DNA of 64,000 nt. Source: Seriola aureovittata. Lineage: Eukaryota; Chordata; Actinopteri; Carangiformes; Carangidae. A program made the position numbers and the translations under genes. Positions within the stretch are counted from its first letter, which is position 1; every line of letters begins with the position of its first letter. Location: contig NC_079372.1 of the NCBI RefSeq assembly GCF_021018895.1, positions 22,433,737 through 22,497,736 of the forward strand, read 5' to 3'. A model generated the notes under the pieces. That model was not told the origin of the DNA and searched no databases. It worked only from the letters and a program-made list of their open reading frames with translations. Of the stretch, positions 40,011 through 53,170 are shown piece by piece.

Positions 40011-43000
40011 GACACAGATTACTCATTTGTTGTCACTGTTTAAAAATAGCACCGCTGCTGACACCTGCTGCAGAAGTTCAACCTCGTTGCGGGTGTGAGA
40101 GACTGATGCCAACATGTAATGCTCAGCCCTGACCTCTGCTTTACTGGTCTGCATCAGCCCCCATCAATACTTATTTGAGCTAATTGTGTTTAAGACTGCT
40201 AGAAAACAAATAACCAACCGCTCATTGACTGGCTATCGACTTAAAGCACCTGACTTAGTTTGACCCCATTAACAATCAAGGCAAAAACACATCATCCCCG
40301 TCAGAACCTCAGTGCTGACACCAAACCACCACACTGCAGGTGATTTCTGCATTCATGGAGACGATTAAATCTCTCCCTGCAGCAATGCCCCGATTCTCCT
40401 CCCAGTGTAATCATCAAGTTCCTCCACCCTGCGAAACCAGGAGCACATGCCTGGAGGGATAAATGCAGGCTGCAGCAGAGTCCTTGACTGGCCAACAGAA
40501 TATAACAGAACATGGACTCTCTGCAGCCACTCTGCATCCAGTCTCTCTCAAAATATCACAATCTATACAATCTTGTAACAGCATTTACATAAACATCAGT
40601 GTGTGTCATGCAGTAAAGTATAGGCCCCTGTTATCCCTTCATGTGTATGTGATGCTTTTACATCTGCATCTTTATTCAGCTCCAGCTACTTCGGAGTTAT
40701 CAGTTTTCTCCCTGAGCCATAATAATGATCGAGAGTCAAAGATGGAATAAGCTTCTTTGTTTCAACTCACAATGGATCCATTAAGCTGCAGGAGTCAGAG
40801 TAAAGTTTCATGCCCTGCTAGTGACCCTTAGAGGCCACAGTGTTCATTACACCCCGCAACATCACAGAGCTGGACATGGGGGGCCCAAAGGGAAATGGGG
40901 AAAAAAATAAATCAATACATTTAGAAAATTTAGTTTCTATATTTTTTATATTCATTTATTCCCATTTTGCTTTTTATGTATTTGCTTTTTGTATGTATTT
41001 GATTTATTTCCTCATTTATTTAATACTCCTGGTCAAATATTACTCCAATAGAAATGTAGTGGAGTAAAAATACAATATTTGTCTTTAAGTGTAGAGCAGT
41101 AAAAGCTTCCGAAAGATATACTTAAATAAAGTACCCAAGAAAATGTGCTTTGTTGCTTTCCTCCCCTGAGACCAGCAGGTGTTGATATTCACAATTTGAA
41201 TCTAAGAACAATGCAGCTGATAGAAGCTCAGCCAGAGACACGTCGCTGCATTTCGGTAGTTGGAAGTTACATTTTGTCAGAGTGTGTCATAGCCCAAAAA
41301 CACAAGTTCAAATGTGACTGTAAAGGTTTATGTAGTCTGCAGCCTCTCTGCTGCTCAATGACATTTCTGTTCTTCCACTGCAGCAGCTTTCTGTTCAGAA
41401 ACAGACGCACTGCTTCTATCCCCACCCCCACCCCTAACCTTTGCTATTGTTTCATTATTTCTGCAGCATCCAGCTCTGTGGCATGAAAATATGCATTAGC
41501 TTGATTAAGCTGCAATGCAGAATTCTGCTCTGAAAATATTCTCAGGAGCTCTGCTGTTTGGGAACTTTTCCTTTCCGGTATAATTCCACATACAGACATT
41601 TTTTTGACTCCACATGGTGAAAGCTTTTTTGAGGTAAGTTTTAATCTGCAATCCTGCATTAAAACTTTCACTTATTGTGTAACAGCTGCAGTGGGAACGG
41701 AGTGTCTGAACAAGGCCTTACAACTCCATCAAATAACTCCACCTTAGATGCCATCTTGCAAGTTATGCTGTTTCCTACATAAAGTTTTAATGAACACATG
41801 CCACAGAGAGTTTTTACTGCCTGTGTCATCACCGTGCTCTGATTATTCTGACCACACCACCACACTGTTTGAACATGTTGAATACAACACCCTGTGATAG
41901 AGGAAATCAGAAGTGAACACAGTATTTTCCACAGTAAGCCGTCATTGCTGGCAGACACAGAATCAGGATGGTTTCTGCAAGCAGCAAATACAATTTTAAT
42001 CTCAAAAAGCAACATTTATTTTGTGTTTGTTTCAGTGAAACTATGTAAAACATGTTGAGTGAAAGGACGTAGACACTACCACTGATGCAGAACACATTTT
42101 GGGGAATGTTTACAGCATGTTATGTGTAACTATTCTACTCTCACCATCTTTGGAACAGCAGATTGGGGTTCAGATCCCGATCAGGGTCCCAAGGCTTAGA
42201 CCCTTGATAATAAACAAAGTCAGCATCAGATGTTAGGGGACCAGGACTTGTCAATGACAAATAGGGTATTGGAACAGCACACACATGAGAATAGTGAATT
42301 GGTGGAGTGCTACTACACCAGCAGGCCTAACCCTGACCCACAAACTGGGAGAGTGAAATATATCTGAGAACTGAGTGCAGTCCCAGGAACAGCTAAGATA
42401 CTGAAGACCCCTCAAACTACCAGGCCTCTGGTAGGGGACCCGAGCTTGAGGAAGACACACATCACCACCCTGCAGGGATGAGTTACGACTGACAGGGGAC
42501 ACCTGACCTGAGAGCAGCGGGCTCTCACTGATAATCACTCTCTGAATGCCTAAAACGTTTAATGCTTGAGTCGCAGTCAAACCCCGTCTCAGAGCTTCTT
42601 CACCACATTATTACAGAGGACAGAGAGAAACATACAGCGTTCACACTTCAGACACCACAATTCACAATTCAGACAGGGAGAGCACCCTTAGGAGAACACA
42701 GCTGTATGTGATCAGCTGAACAGCAGAACTGTAAGCAAATAGGCCACAGGCTAAAAACACTGAGGTGGACTTAGATTTAAGTTCAATGCTGAACTTAAAT
42801 CTGACTGATACCATTTATTTTTACACTGCGAGGTCAGGAAAACTGAGGAGCTGAAATTAGAGACCATCTCAAAAGTGTAACATCTGCCTCCTGCTCCAGT
42901 TTGTTAATCACTTAGATAATGAAGTCTTCTACCGTTCTTAAATAAAGAAAATAAGGCAAAGCTTCTTATTGTTGTCTGCAGAGACAGCAGAGACCACAGA

Positions 43001-43088
43001 CAGCTCACCACAACATGAGGCCGAACACTTTCACACTTAAAGACTGATTCACTCTTCATTAATGAAGCAAGCTCAGTGGCAAACTTAC
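40011..43088. other. Non-coding interval with one family G fragment
   Basis: No supportable gene. 41035-41140 ('gaaatgtagtggagtaaaaa', 'aataaagtaccc') is an inverted copy of family G. 42400-42480 contains 'accaggcctctggtagggga', a word I recognise from repetitive fish DNA, with a self-complementary AGGCCT centre. Confidence 0.5.
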
Positions 43089-43244
43089 CGACACTGATGA
43101 TGTTGGCAGACAGGAAGTGGCTGCAGGGAAGGCTGGCAGTACTCACAAAAGAGTCGCCGTCCGTCGTCACGGTAGTCCTCGACCTCAGAGACGGGTTGGG
43201 CGAGTCAGTGACCATGGCCATTCTGGCTGCCACAGACTCCATGA
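43089..43244 (-). CDS. Candidate coding exon of an unidentified minus-strand gene (internal or alternative first)
   Basis: Read on the minus strand, an acceptor-like TCCATCATCCATCAGCAG precedes TC-ATGGAG; 51 codons follow from that ATG (43242-43240), beginning MESVAARMAMVTDSPNPSLR, with donor GTAAGT at 43088, phase 1. A second good donor, GTGAGT at 43146, would end the exon after 32 codons in phase 0. With the first donor the exon is 156 bp and symmetric (phase 1-1). Joined to the phase-1 exon at 59252, the frame runs straight into MESV. The peptide is rich in Ser, Thr and Arg (SLRSRTTVTTDGDSF) and has no domain I recognise. The opposite strand is also open here, so conservation data are needed. 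The frame extends upstream to another ATG at 43287. Confidence 0.45.
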
Positions 43245-45416
43245 CTGCTGATGGATGATGGACAGGTGTAAAGTGGCAGGGCTTCACACTGTTAGCAGAT
43301 TGACCTCACACCACCAAGAGTCAGTCTCTCAGTGCCTGTGATCCAGTCAAAAGATAAAAACAGTGACCAGAGATGGAGTTCAAGAAACGTCGTGTCTCAT
43401 TGTCAAAAATATTTTGTAAAGTCACTGGTTGTAAACCTGGGGTGAAGGAGCAAATGCAGCCTGGGAGGGTCCTCAAACTGAAGTTCAGTGGTGGTGGAAA
43501 GCTGCGGGCATTATGGGCCTGGGGCAGACCACAATTCAATGAATGGATGCTATCCAACGCTGTCAAACTGTCAGACTAATCCCAAAAGCTATAGTCCAAT
43601 CCAATGTTCAGAAAATTCCACGTTCCAGAAAAGATGCTGAACACGATCCTCAAATGACACGTTTGATTTGTGTTGAGAGGCTGAGGAGGCCAAAGGGATT
43701 TCTGGTCTTTCCTGTGTGAAGGGCAGATTATGAAGAATGACGTCTATCAGAGGCCATCACCCAAAAAACTTCTGCTCCTCCGGGTCTGAACCATAATCAC
43801 AGGCTGAGTTGCTGTAGTCACCTACAATGGGGGAGACAGACAGAGGTGGGGGGAGATGGGATGAGACACATGACAGAAACAATTAATAATTCAAGTTACA
43901 ACAACTCTTTGATGTATTGTATCCAACAGCAGCAAACAATGAATTTTAAGTATCTTTGGAGCTCAGTGTTTTGTCTTTTACTTCAGTATATGGAGAAGAG
44001 ATATTGTGGTCAACATTATAATTAGCATAAAAAGTTTGGGACTTCATGAATGGACATCAGTACAGTTCGTTTGCATGGAACCAGCATCTACTGGTCGTTA
44101 GAGGAACTGCAGCACCAATGCACCACAGCACAGACATGGTTGCAGGCAAACCTTCCAACTGAACCTCTACACCTCTGGTTTGAGTCTGGCCTGGGACATT
44201 TGGTGCATGTCATTCCCTCTCTTTTCTGTCATTTCCTGTTAGCTCTTGAAAATAAAAGTATAAAGTGCATGAGTACGAAGCAACTGACCTTTACCTTAAG
44301 ACAATGACGCCAACTATAGTGACATCACTCAAGGATATTTATCAGACTTCACACAGCTCCCTCTGGAGACATTAAAGGCTTCATACAACTTACTATACTG
44401 TGTACAGTATGTAATCATTGAAAGTGAAGAAGCACCAGGCTCCATTTACAAAAAGACACATATGCATATCAAATTACATTCTGGTTTATTGTGTCTCTCT
44501 CAGTGTCATAAATACATATGACCAGCTTTGTTAGCTGAAGTCCGTCAGGGGTCACTGTGGGTCACTCCCAGTGCCCTTGGGCTCTCTAAAAATTTCGCTT
44601 GACTCAGGTTGACCTGATGACCCTCAGTCATTCTTCTACTCTCTTTCCCCAAGTTTCCTTTCTGTCTTCCTTGTCCCTGTCAAATCAATGCAAAAATGTA
44701 ATTTGATCTCAGATTCAATTAGTGCGGCTGTATTTGGATGTCACAGCACGAGTCACACATATTAAATGATCCAGATAGCTGAAAATGAAACCTGAAGGCA
44801 GCAGAAAAAGCAAGAGAAAAAACATGGAGAGAAGCTTAAAACTATGGGAGTTGGGTTGAAATTAATGATTGAAAATATAAAAATAAAAGTCATGTAAAGC
44901 TTAAAGGATTTGAACACATGAATGTACTCTAGTTTAAGACAAAACCTCAGTGTGTGTACGGTGAAGTAACGGTGTGACAGTTGCCAGCATGTCAGACCAC
45001 ACCTCACACTCCCTTCACCTCTCCTACCTAAACTTCCTTTGTTTACCTACCTCGCCGCCTTCTGCCGCACATCGCTCACAGAAACCCGCCCACGTGAAGA
45101 TCGGATAAGCCTCAGTACAGCTCAGCTTGGCTTGAAAGACTCCTTTAAATCAGCTTTTTAAAGTTGAAAGCTTTAATGTTGTGTATGTGATCCACCGCCC
45201 TGCTAAGGACTGAACAATGTGTGTGTGTGTGTTTGTGTGTGTGTGTAATGTGTGGTGGGGGAGTCAGTCACGGTTAGCTAGACGTAGTGGGCCGGTTGGA
45301 GGACATGTTGAGAACTGTTTTTGAAAGGTTGGCGGTCAAATTGCCTGAGCGGCAGGTCTGAACACGTTCCTTAGCATCAAACACACATCATACACACTCC
45401 ACCTGGACACAGGAGA

Positions 45417-45418
<2 letters not shown>
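43245..45418. other. Non-coding interval
   Basis: No supportable gene or clear repeat beyond a short GT run at 45219-45246. Confidence 0.5.

Positions 45419-45478
<60 letters not shown>
45419..45478. repeat. (GT)30 microsatellite
   Basis: 60 bases of GT. Confidence 0.97.
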
Positions 45479-45480
<2 letters not shown>

Positions 45481-45784
45481 AGTGCTGGGGCTTAACTGTG
45501 TGGCTTTAGTTGGAATGTGACACGGTAATTCCAACAGTGACGGAAGAATTTCATCCATTTCATGTGTGATATGCATTGATTTATAGAAACAGCAAACAAC
45601 AAACCATGACTGTATGTCCTAACATGACATATTTCATAAACCCTTCGTATTCAGTGATGTTAGAGTGACTCATCGACGACACAGAACTGCGATCAGTCAG
45701 TGCTGTGGAGGCAACAGGATATTCAGTGCACTGTTTGCTTGTTCACTGCCCCAAAGTGCCCAAAAAAAGTCAATTATTATTATA

Positions 45785-46095
45785 GATTAAATATATAATT
45801 ATAATATGTAACTTCAACATTAAAGTTACATTAAAATGTCTGACAACAACAACCCAGTGTTATATATTTTGTTGAGTTGTGTTCTTACAATATCCCAAAT
45901 GTTTCCATCAAATCTTAAACCAGAGAAATCTGTGATTTTAATCATGGTAATGGTCCGTTTCATTTGGCCGCCTGTCAATGACGTTATATTCCCTGTGTCC
46001 ATGTCAGCTGTGGTTTCCTGACAGAAGCTCAACTGACTTTTATCCAGTTTTAATTCACGTTTTACACATTTTAACCAGATTAAGGATTCTCGTCA
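45785..46095. repeat. Interspersed repeat, family C, copy 2 (inverted)
   Basis: Reverse complement of 10495-10790; words 'cagagaaatctgtgatttta', 'gtttcatttggccgcctgtc' and 'ccaaatgtttccatc'. Confidence 0.65.
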
Positions 46096-47220
46096 GCGTC
46101 TGGATCTCAAGTTATCTGAGAAAAAAGCTGAGTTAATGTTAGACAGCTCGGCTCCCGACCGCTGCACGACTCCCTGCTGAACTGAGTCGATGAATCCCTG
46201 ATTTTTAATGTGAAACTGCTTTATTCAGTGTTTCTACAGGCTTTAACCCCCTGGTCCATTTGTTATAGAGAGGAGAAGACCGCTCTCCTTGCATCGTAGG
46301 GACTCACCTGACTTTGTTGTTACTCCTCGTCCATCTCTCCCCCCATTTCACCACACTGACAGAATAAAAGTTTTGGGTTTTTTTTTAACTAACACTCCTG
46401 CTACCACCCGCCTCAATCCTCTCTGCCTGAATTCACGGCGGGGTCATGGATGTGAATGCACATGACAGTTGCTAGGTAATAAGGTAAACTTTCGTATTTC
46501 TGCTACCAACCAAATAAAAGTATAGGCGTGGTCACTGGCCAATCATCATTGTTGTACCAATTTTCATACGTTTACGGACACGGGACATAACCAGGAAGAA
46601 AACAGAAAATAGCAGTAGAAGGAAACAAATGAGGTTTTATTTGTGTCTGAAATTTTAAATTAGAAGTGCAAAGAATTTTCATTTTCCAGGACAGTCACCA
46701 ACCATAGTCTCTTCTACAACAAAGAAAGAACAAGACAGTATCGTACTGTAGATGCAAAGTACTGTAGATGTTGTAGATGCAAAGTACTCAACTGCTGCTC
46801 AGTACAGTAGTAAAGTAGACATGAATGAGTGATCTGACGCATGATCACACTGTGAGCAAGAGTGAACGAATCAAATAAGTGGAAAAATAAATGAACATGT
46901 TTCTGGAAGTGACTCACTCTCTGGATGCAGGAAGTGCTTCAGCAATAAAAACACAAAAAGATAAGAGGCACAAGATTGTGTCCATGAAAGCCTTGCAGTG
47001 GCAATGTGAGATAAGCATCTTGTCTGTCCACTTATCTTTGACTTGTCCTGACATGCGGTGACTTTTCCTGCACAAGCCATACTACTCTGTTTGTCCAGGA
47101 CTGAGATCAGGGAGTCATGCATCATCCAATGAGCAGTCTTCCCTGGATAATATACTGCTGCACTGTTGAGAGCACGAGCACAATGGTAGACAACATCCAA
47201 AGTTCAGCAGATCAGGAGTG
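46096..47220. other. Non-coding interval
   Basis: No supportable gene. 46740-46815 has a local duplication of 'tgtagatgcaaagtact'. Confidence 0.5.
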
Positions 47221-47224
47221 TGCC

Positions 47225-47420
47225 TAAACGGATTACCATCCACCAGAAGGCAGCTCTATTGATTCTGTGAGTTCTTCTGATCAAGTGATTGATCAGTGCA
47301 AGCCCAGCCCTCCTGGACCAACCATCCAACACTGCAGGATTTGGTTTCTCTGAGTGTTTACCTGAAATCTGCTATATTTTTATATGAAGAGTAAATGGAG
47401 GGTTTGTTGTTTTAAAGATA
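47225..47420. repeat. Interspersed repeat, family B, copy
   Basis: 'gcccagccctcctggacc', 'ccatccaacactgcaggatt' and 'gaaatctgctatatttttat' match family B. Confidence 0.65.
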
Positions 47421-47564
47421 TGTTTTGACATCAATATAGAGTTTATTATTATTTCATTGTATGGCCTTGTGTTGCTGTGATGGTTTAGTTTTCAGAAATT
47501 GGGTAGTTGAACAATATTAAAATCCATGTGTGCTGAAAGCTAAGTAATTATATTAGCAGTGGTG

Positions 47565-47730
47565 GAACGTAATTAAGTACATTTACAGTAAGCACTGTAC
47601 TTAAGTACAATTTTTAGATACTTGTACTTGTGTATTTCCATTCAATGCCATTTTAATCTTCCACTCCGCTACATTTCAGAGGGAAATATTTTACTTTCCA
47701 CTACACTCATCTGACAGCTTCACTTAAACA
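47565..47730 (+). repeat. Interspersed repeat, family G
   Basis: 'acttaagtacaatttttaga', 'acttgtacttgtgtatttcc', 'ctccgctacatttcagaggg' and 'catctgacagctt' follow the order of a very common fish repeat. Confidence 0.8.
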
Positions 47731-48587
47731 AGTCAGACACTGTAAGGTCTGTAACACTTCAGTTCACTGAAGCGTGCACTGTACTGGGTTCCCTTTCACC
47801 CTGAAGAAGAAGTTGACCCCCCCTGATTGTCATTGTATAATTTGACTCTGGATGAAATGCTCTGTGGACCTGAGGGGAAAATGGTGACGAAATGACAGTT
47901 TCTCATCTCTTTGATAAAAGAGAAGAAACGTATCAATCCATTTGATACTTGTATTAATGATACTCAAAACAAGATTCAGTGTGAGGTGTATCGATACCTG
48001 AGGTATCCAGGAATTTAAACTTGAGTTCTTCTTCCTCAAAATGTTTCATCATTATTTAGTGGTAGATGTTACACTCATCACTAGTTTCACAATAACTCTA
48101 CAATTTGTCCTGTGTACAGATATCTATGTTGAGCAACGCGATTATGAAGAGTATGACTGTAAAGTGGAACAAAAGGCTTCCTGAAAGCAGTAACATTAAA
48201 CTGTAGGTTAACACCCTTTTTTTTGCTAAGTACAGCGAGTTGCATACAAGCTCAAGCACGGTCATGCACTTAAACTCTGTTTCACAACACCAACTCTGAC
48301 TATAGAGAGAAAGCATTCACATTAAGCCCTGTGAATGAAATACAAACACGCGTATGCTGTACGCCCCGTGGATAAAACACATCACAGCCAACATCAGTCG
48401 AATCGCTGTGGTTGCCGTTAGCACAAGACGACTCTCATGACTGAAGTCTACACGGACACAATAAAAGTATGAATAATGCATTAACAGTGTTGTCAGAGGG
48501 TGAGTCAGTCTGTCTCAGCTCTCTGCAGCGTGTTTCACCATTTGATTTGGACTATTTGGACTACCGGGTGTTGTTGTGACTACTTTG

Positions 48588-48633
<46 letters not shown>

Positions 48634-51600
48634 ACTCCTCTGCAGAACTGGCTGTTCTCCTAAGCTGCCAGTGGGTGAGAGACTGAGACGGAGAGGGGGA
48701 CATGTACAGACACACATACAGCGGATATTTACTGCTATTATCATACCGTTTAAAAGTTGATTCATGTTGTCAGAGCTATTGCTGGATATGTGTGCGTACA
48801 AGCTAAAGAGGCTAGTACCTTGATTCATTTGCTTATGGAATTTAGACATGTGCAGATGCAGTATCTCTGCCAGTAGCCAGATGTTACAGGCCAACAGTCA
48901 AAGCCACTCTTAACACAATGGCTCTTTATTCCACATTCCCCACCTGACTGCTCCGTCCACACAACACATGCATTACACAATAGGAGCCATTCAGTGCACA
49001 TACTTTCAAGAAGTTTCATGAAAGTGTGCAATCTGTTGCAGCCAAGATAATGTACATGACAGTAAAGAACATGCTGCTGAAAGGAAGAAAGGATGCTTAA
49101 TTCCAAAATCAAATAATGAAATGCCAAGACAAGGTTCATCATTGGGGTCAACAATGACTAACTGTAATATAAAATATTGTAATTCAGGTCATTGTGGTAA
49201 TTGAGGTTTTCCTGGTTAAGTAAAGGTTTCATAAAAAATAAATGATATATCATTATATAGTAAATTTACTGCATTTTTGTAAGTTTAAGAATAGAGTTGA
49301 TCTGTTTTTGGCGAACAGAGTTCTCGAGTTCAGGTGCTTTTTGTCACATTGATGCAAATCATATTCAAATACAATACTGGCATAAACCAGTACACCTCAT
49401 CACTGTGGATATTTGGGGTCCAAAGCCGATAACGCCAAATAAAACATAAACATAAAATCCCATTTTGGTGACTCCCAGACTACACTTCTAGTTACACTGT
49501 TGAGCCTTAATTTTAATTTTTACAATCAAGGGGGAAAATTGCTGTAAAATGTTGTTTATTCATTTTTCATTTGGGACGTAATAGTTTCAGTTTTATATCT
49601 TACATCCAAAGGAAGCTTTTATTTCAGTCGACATTTCATCATGTTGAATAAATGTACACCGAAAGACAGCACCAACACCAGCAGCAACACCAGCAGCAAC
49701 AGCAGCAACACACTTTCCCAGAGGTTTGAATTGTTTTCAATCTGTCAGGTCTTTATCCCAGGTAAGGTGCTGGGTTTCAGTGCTGTTAAATTCCCCTTGA
49801 CTGAGCTGAAAGAGGCTGAAAACCAACACCCCGCTGAAAAACAAGCCTCCACAAAGGGTTAGAGAACCGGATTTTCCCATCAAATCCTGCTTGTGTTCAT
49901 AGCTGCCAAGTTTGGGTGATGCAGTTGGTCAGCAGCACGTCACGGAGAGAAGTGTATGTGTTGTGTTCATCACAAGAAAGTCAAGAAGTCACACATGCAC
50001 ACACACACACACACACACATACACACACGATACAGAGAGTTATTCAGCTCATCTCTGTCATGAACGGGTTATAGGGTTCTTTACTTTGTTCCTGAGAGAA
50101 TGAAAAAATGTGACAGACAAAGAGACACAGTGGAGGCTTCGATCTGAACACACGGTTTCAACATTTGCTCCTCATCCCTGAGTGGCCTGGCAGGACTGAT
50201 GCTGTTTTAAATGATGCTGCATGTGGGACAAGCCTCGACGGTTCAGACACAATCTGTCCTCATACACAGATAGAAATATTAACACTTGCCACGGTGCTCA
50301 AAACCACCTCTGTGGTTGTTCCTGCTACAGTAAGTGTCTGCAGGAGCACATTTTGCTATAATGACACATACACACACATTCATACACACAGACTCACAAG
50401 GTGAAAAAAACAATACCAGCCCCACTGTTGTATCTGGTAACAAGTCCTTCTTCCAAAATAAGAGCCAGGTCTGACGTCCAGGTTACTTTCATGAAATCTT
50501 TGGGTATCTGCTTTCAAAAACTCACTCCTGTGGTTGTATTGTACTTTCCATGTGCATGAGAAAATGAAATATTCATGTTCCGCAGAGGATGAAACCGATC
50601 AATGTTGGGTGATCCTCTGAATTTTCATCACCAGCAGGATGACATTTTTGGTACAACTATTGGATAACAACTATGTATAACTTTCCTTTCCTGCTGACGC
50701 ATGATGTAGACCTGATCCACAGTAATACCTGCAAAATCATTGACAATCCTGTAAACTTCAGGTTCATCACCTGCTGAGCATCAGCATTTAGATCAAAACA
50801 TCACTGCACCTACGTATGTCCAAACAGAGCCATAATCATACTGAAAATGAGTTTCCTCCACTTTTCCTCCAAGATAAAACAGGGATATGGTTTCTCAATG
50901 CTTGCCTTAAATTCCTTGCAGTGCAGACTGAAATTTGAAGTCGTTGGAGTACTCAGTTATGGAGTCAGACCTAAATTGCTCACTTGCAACAGCCACAAAC
51001 AGTTACAAAATCAGTCCACTGCAACTTTAAAAGGGGAGAATTAAGAGTCATGTCTAAACAAGACCTAGAAAAACTTATGACTACTGTATATTCAGGCTGG
51101 ATTGTAATACTCTGTGTTCAAGTCTCCCCAAAGAAGTAATCAGATAGCTGTGTCTCATTCAGAACACCACCACTTCTTTGACAGAAGAAAGGGCAGCAGT
51201 CTCCAATTCTCAGATCACTTCAATGGATATCTCTGTGTGAATACGTGTGTCAAAAATGTGTATTTCTACTTTATCAAGCACAAATACTTTTCCTCCTGTA
51301 TTCTGTTTCTGTGTTACAAACTCCCTGGACATTTCACGTTAATGCGTCGATGAACAGGTTGAAAATGTGAGGACAACACAGACCTGGATATTAGGTATTC
51401 TATACAATGAAGTTATACATCATGTAAACATGTAAAAATATCATCATCAAAAGCAGAGGACATTCATCATGGCTACAGAAGGGTGTGTTTGGTGACATAA
51501 AAATATGTATGTTTGAGTGTGGAACACACAATGTTTGATAAATAGTTGGTAAATTAAGATTTGTGTTGGTTGATTTTGTTGCTTGACCTGCTGAAATAAA

Positions 51601-51784
51601 AAGCAGCATCTTGCATTTCAGTATATTTCTGCCAAAAGAAAATTGAATGGACTAAATTTCATTTACAGTCTAACTGAAAATCACGTCAAGCAGCAACATA
51701 AGCAGTTAGCACAAACCATGGAAACATGTAGGCCAGCATGCCAACATATTGTTAAAAGACAATTTCAAGTAACACTATCACTTT
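47731..51784. other. Non-coding interval with short CA repeats
   Basis: No supportable gene. (CA)n lies at 48589-48635 and 50000-50030. A small (CAGCAACAC)n-like run at 49672-49712 encodes Ser/Asn/Thr repeats in a 73-codon frame without splice or family support. Confidence 0.55.
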
Positions 51785-52112
51785 AAAGGAGCTATTTCTA
51801 CGTTTTGCTTTTGCTACATAGCCAACGTTAGCATTACCAGCTGTTTACTTACCAGTCTAGAGGAAACTTTGCAAGTTCACCATCAAACTTAATTCTTTTG
51901 CTTATTCCAGCGGTGGAAACCTCTTGTTTTGATTCTACCCTATCACTTTTTTTTCTTTTACTGACGTTAGCATGCTAACCATGCTGACAATAGCTGTTTA
52001 ACTAGCTAGCTAGCCTCTTTCGATAACAAGTCACGCTGTACAAAGCAGGCAAGTAAACGGCTGTTAATTAATTGGCTATGTGGCAATAGCAAAACTTACA
52101 AATAGCTCCTTT
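51785..52112. mobile_element. MITE family D, full copy with 39-bp terminal inverted repeats
   Basis: Left end 51785-51823 and right end 52074-52112 are inverted copies matching at 35 of 39 positions (AAAGGAGCTATTT... at both ends). At 328 bp and without coding capacity this is a miniature inverted-repeat element. No clear target-site duplication is visible. Related copies: 54380-54790 and 19659-19880. Confidence 0.75.
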
Positions 52113-53050
52113 ACTGTTACTTTCGGTTTGGTTTCTTTCATGTTTATGAGGATTTTAGTGGACAGGTCAGTGAATCTAGTTCCTGAACGCTCCTTACACT
52201 TCAGCGCACAATGCAACAATAATGCCAAGTAAACAAAAATGAGCAAGTCTATCGTATTACAGTCTGCTAAGAACAATAGGCTTTTCCACTAACCTTGTGA
52301 TGGACTGAAACTAACAACAATCAAATGATTAAATGAATGAATAAAATTAGGTGCCAAAATGAGCAACAAACAGACCCAAGGCATTACTTCACCAAAAAAT
52401 ATTTGATAGTCAAAAGGCAAGTTATATCACAACTCATTTCCAAGTCAGATATGGTTTTCCTTTCTATATGGTCAGCCAGATGGTCCAGAGCAGTCGGCAT
52501 CTGGGCAACATACTTGAAAAGGTCATCGTAATTCACGACCAGAAACTCAAGATGAAAAGTAGGAAATTATTTGGGAGAAAAAAGGAATAAGATGCAACCC
52601 TGAAAAGGTCACGTACTCCAAACGTACAGAGACTCTGGGATTATGGAGTTTGTTTTGTTTTCTTTTTTGGAGTAGGTTAATTATATTCCCTCCCTGACAC
52701 ATTCAAAGAAAGAGCATAAAGCGTGGTCCCAGTGTTTCAGAATGTAAATGTTATTTTGTCTTGTTGGAACCTGCTGTCACTTTCATCTAGATGTGCTGCA
52801 GCTGTAATTACAGACATGTTAATTGCTACTTCAGCTGCTCAGTATTTAAGCTGTGATTATTTTCTAATGTAATGACTGCTGGGTAGTGTCACTATAGCAA
52901 ACTACACAGCAAACACAATACACACACATGCTGCCACTTGTTAGTGTGCCAGCGCGCTGACAGAATAAAGTCATCTGGTTATGTTAATGATTCCGAGTGT
53001 TGTACTTGATGATAGTCATAAAAAGTCCTGCAGAAAAGAAATTGTACATA
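52113..53050. other. Non-coding interval
   Basis: No gene or repeat recognised. Confidence 0.5.
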
Positions 53051-53170
53051 CACCCACTAAGCACTTTATTAGGAACACTGGTTCTTTGTTGCGAAGATTC
53101 CACCAGATGTTGGAAACTTTCCTCTGAGACTTTGCTAAATGTTGACATGACTGTATCCCATCATTTCAGC
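53051..53170 (+). mobile_element. Fragment of a DNA-transposon-derived repeat ('ACTTTATTAGGAACAC')
   Basis: 'ccactaagcactttattagg' then 'aacactggttc' is the terminal sequence of a widespread fish non-autonomous DNA transposon. The rest is degenerate and the other end is missing. Confidence 0.55.

Noticed and set aside
42904..43287. Whole 127-codon minus-strand frame as one coding exon
   Set aside because: Two good splice donors lie inside it (43146 and 43088), so the part left of 43089 is more likely intron. Only 43089-43244 is kept as a candidate.
49641..49862. 73-codon frame starting with Ser/Asn/Thr repeats
   Set aside because: The N-terminal part is a small CAGCAACAC-type repeat and the rest has no recognisable domain or splice signals.
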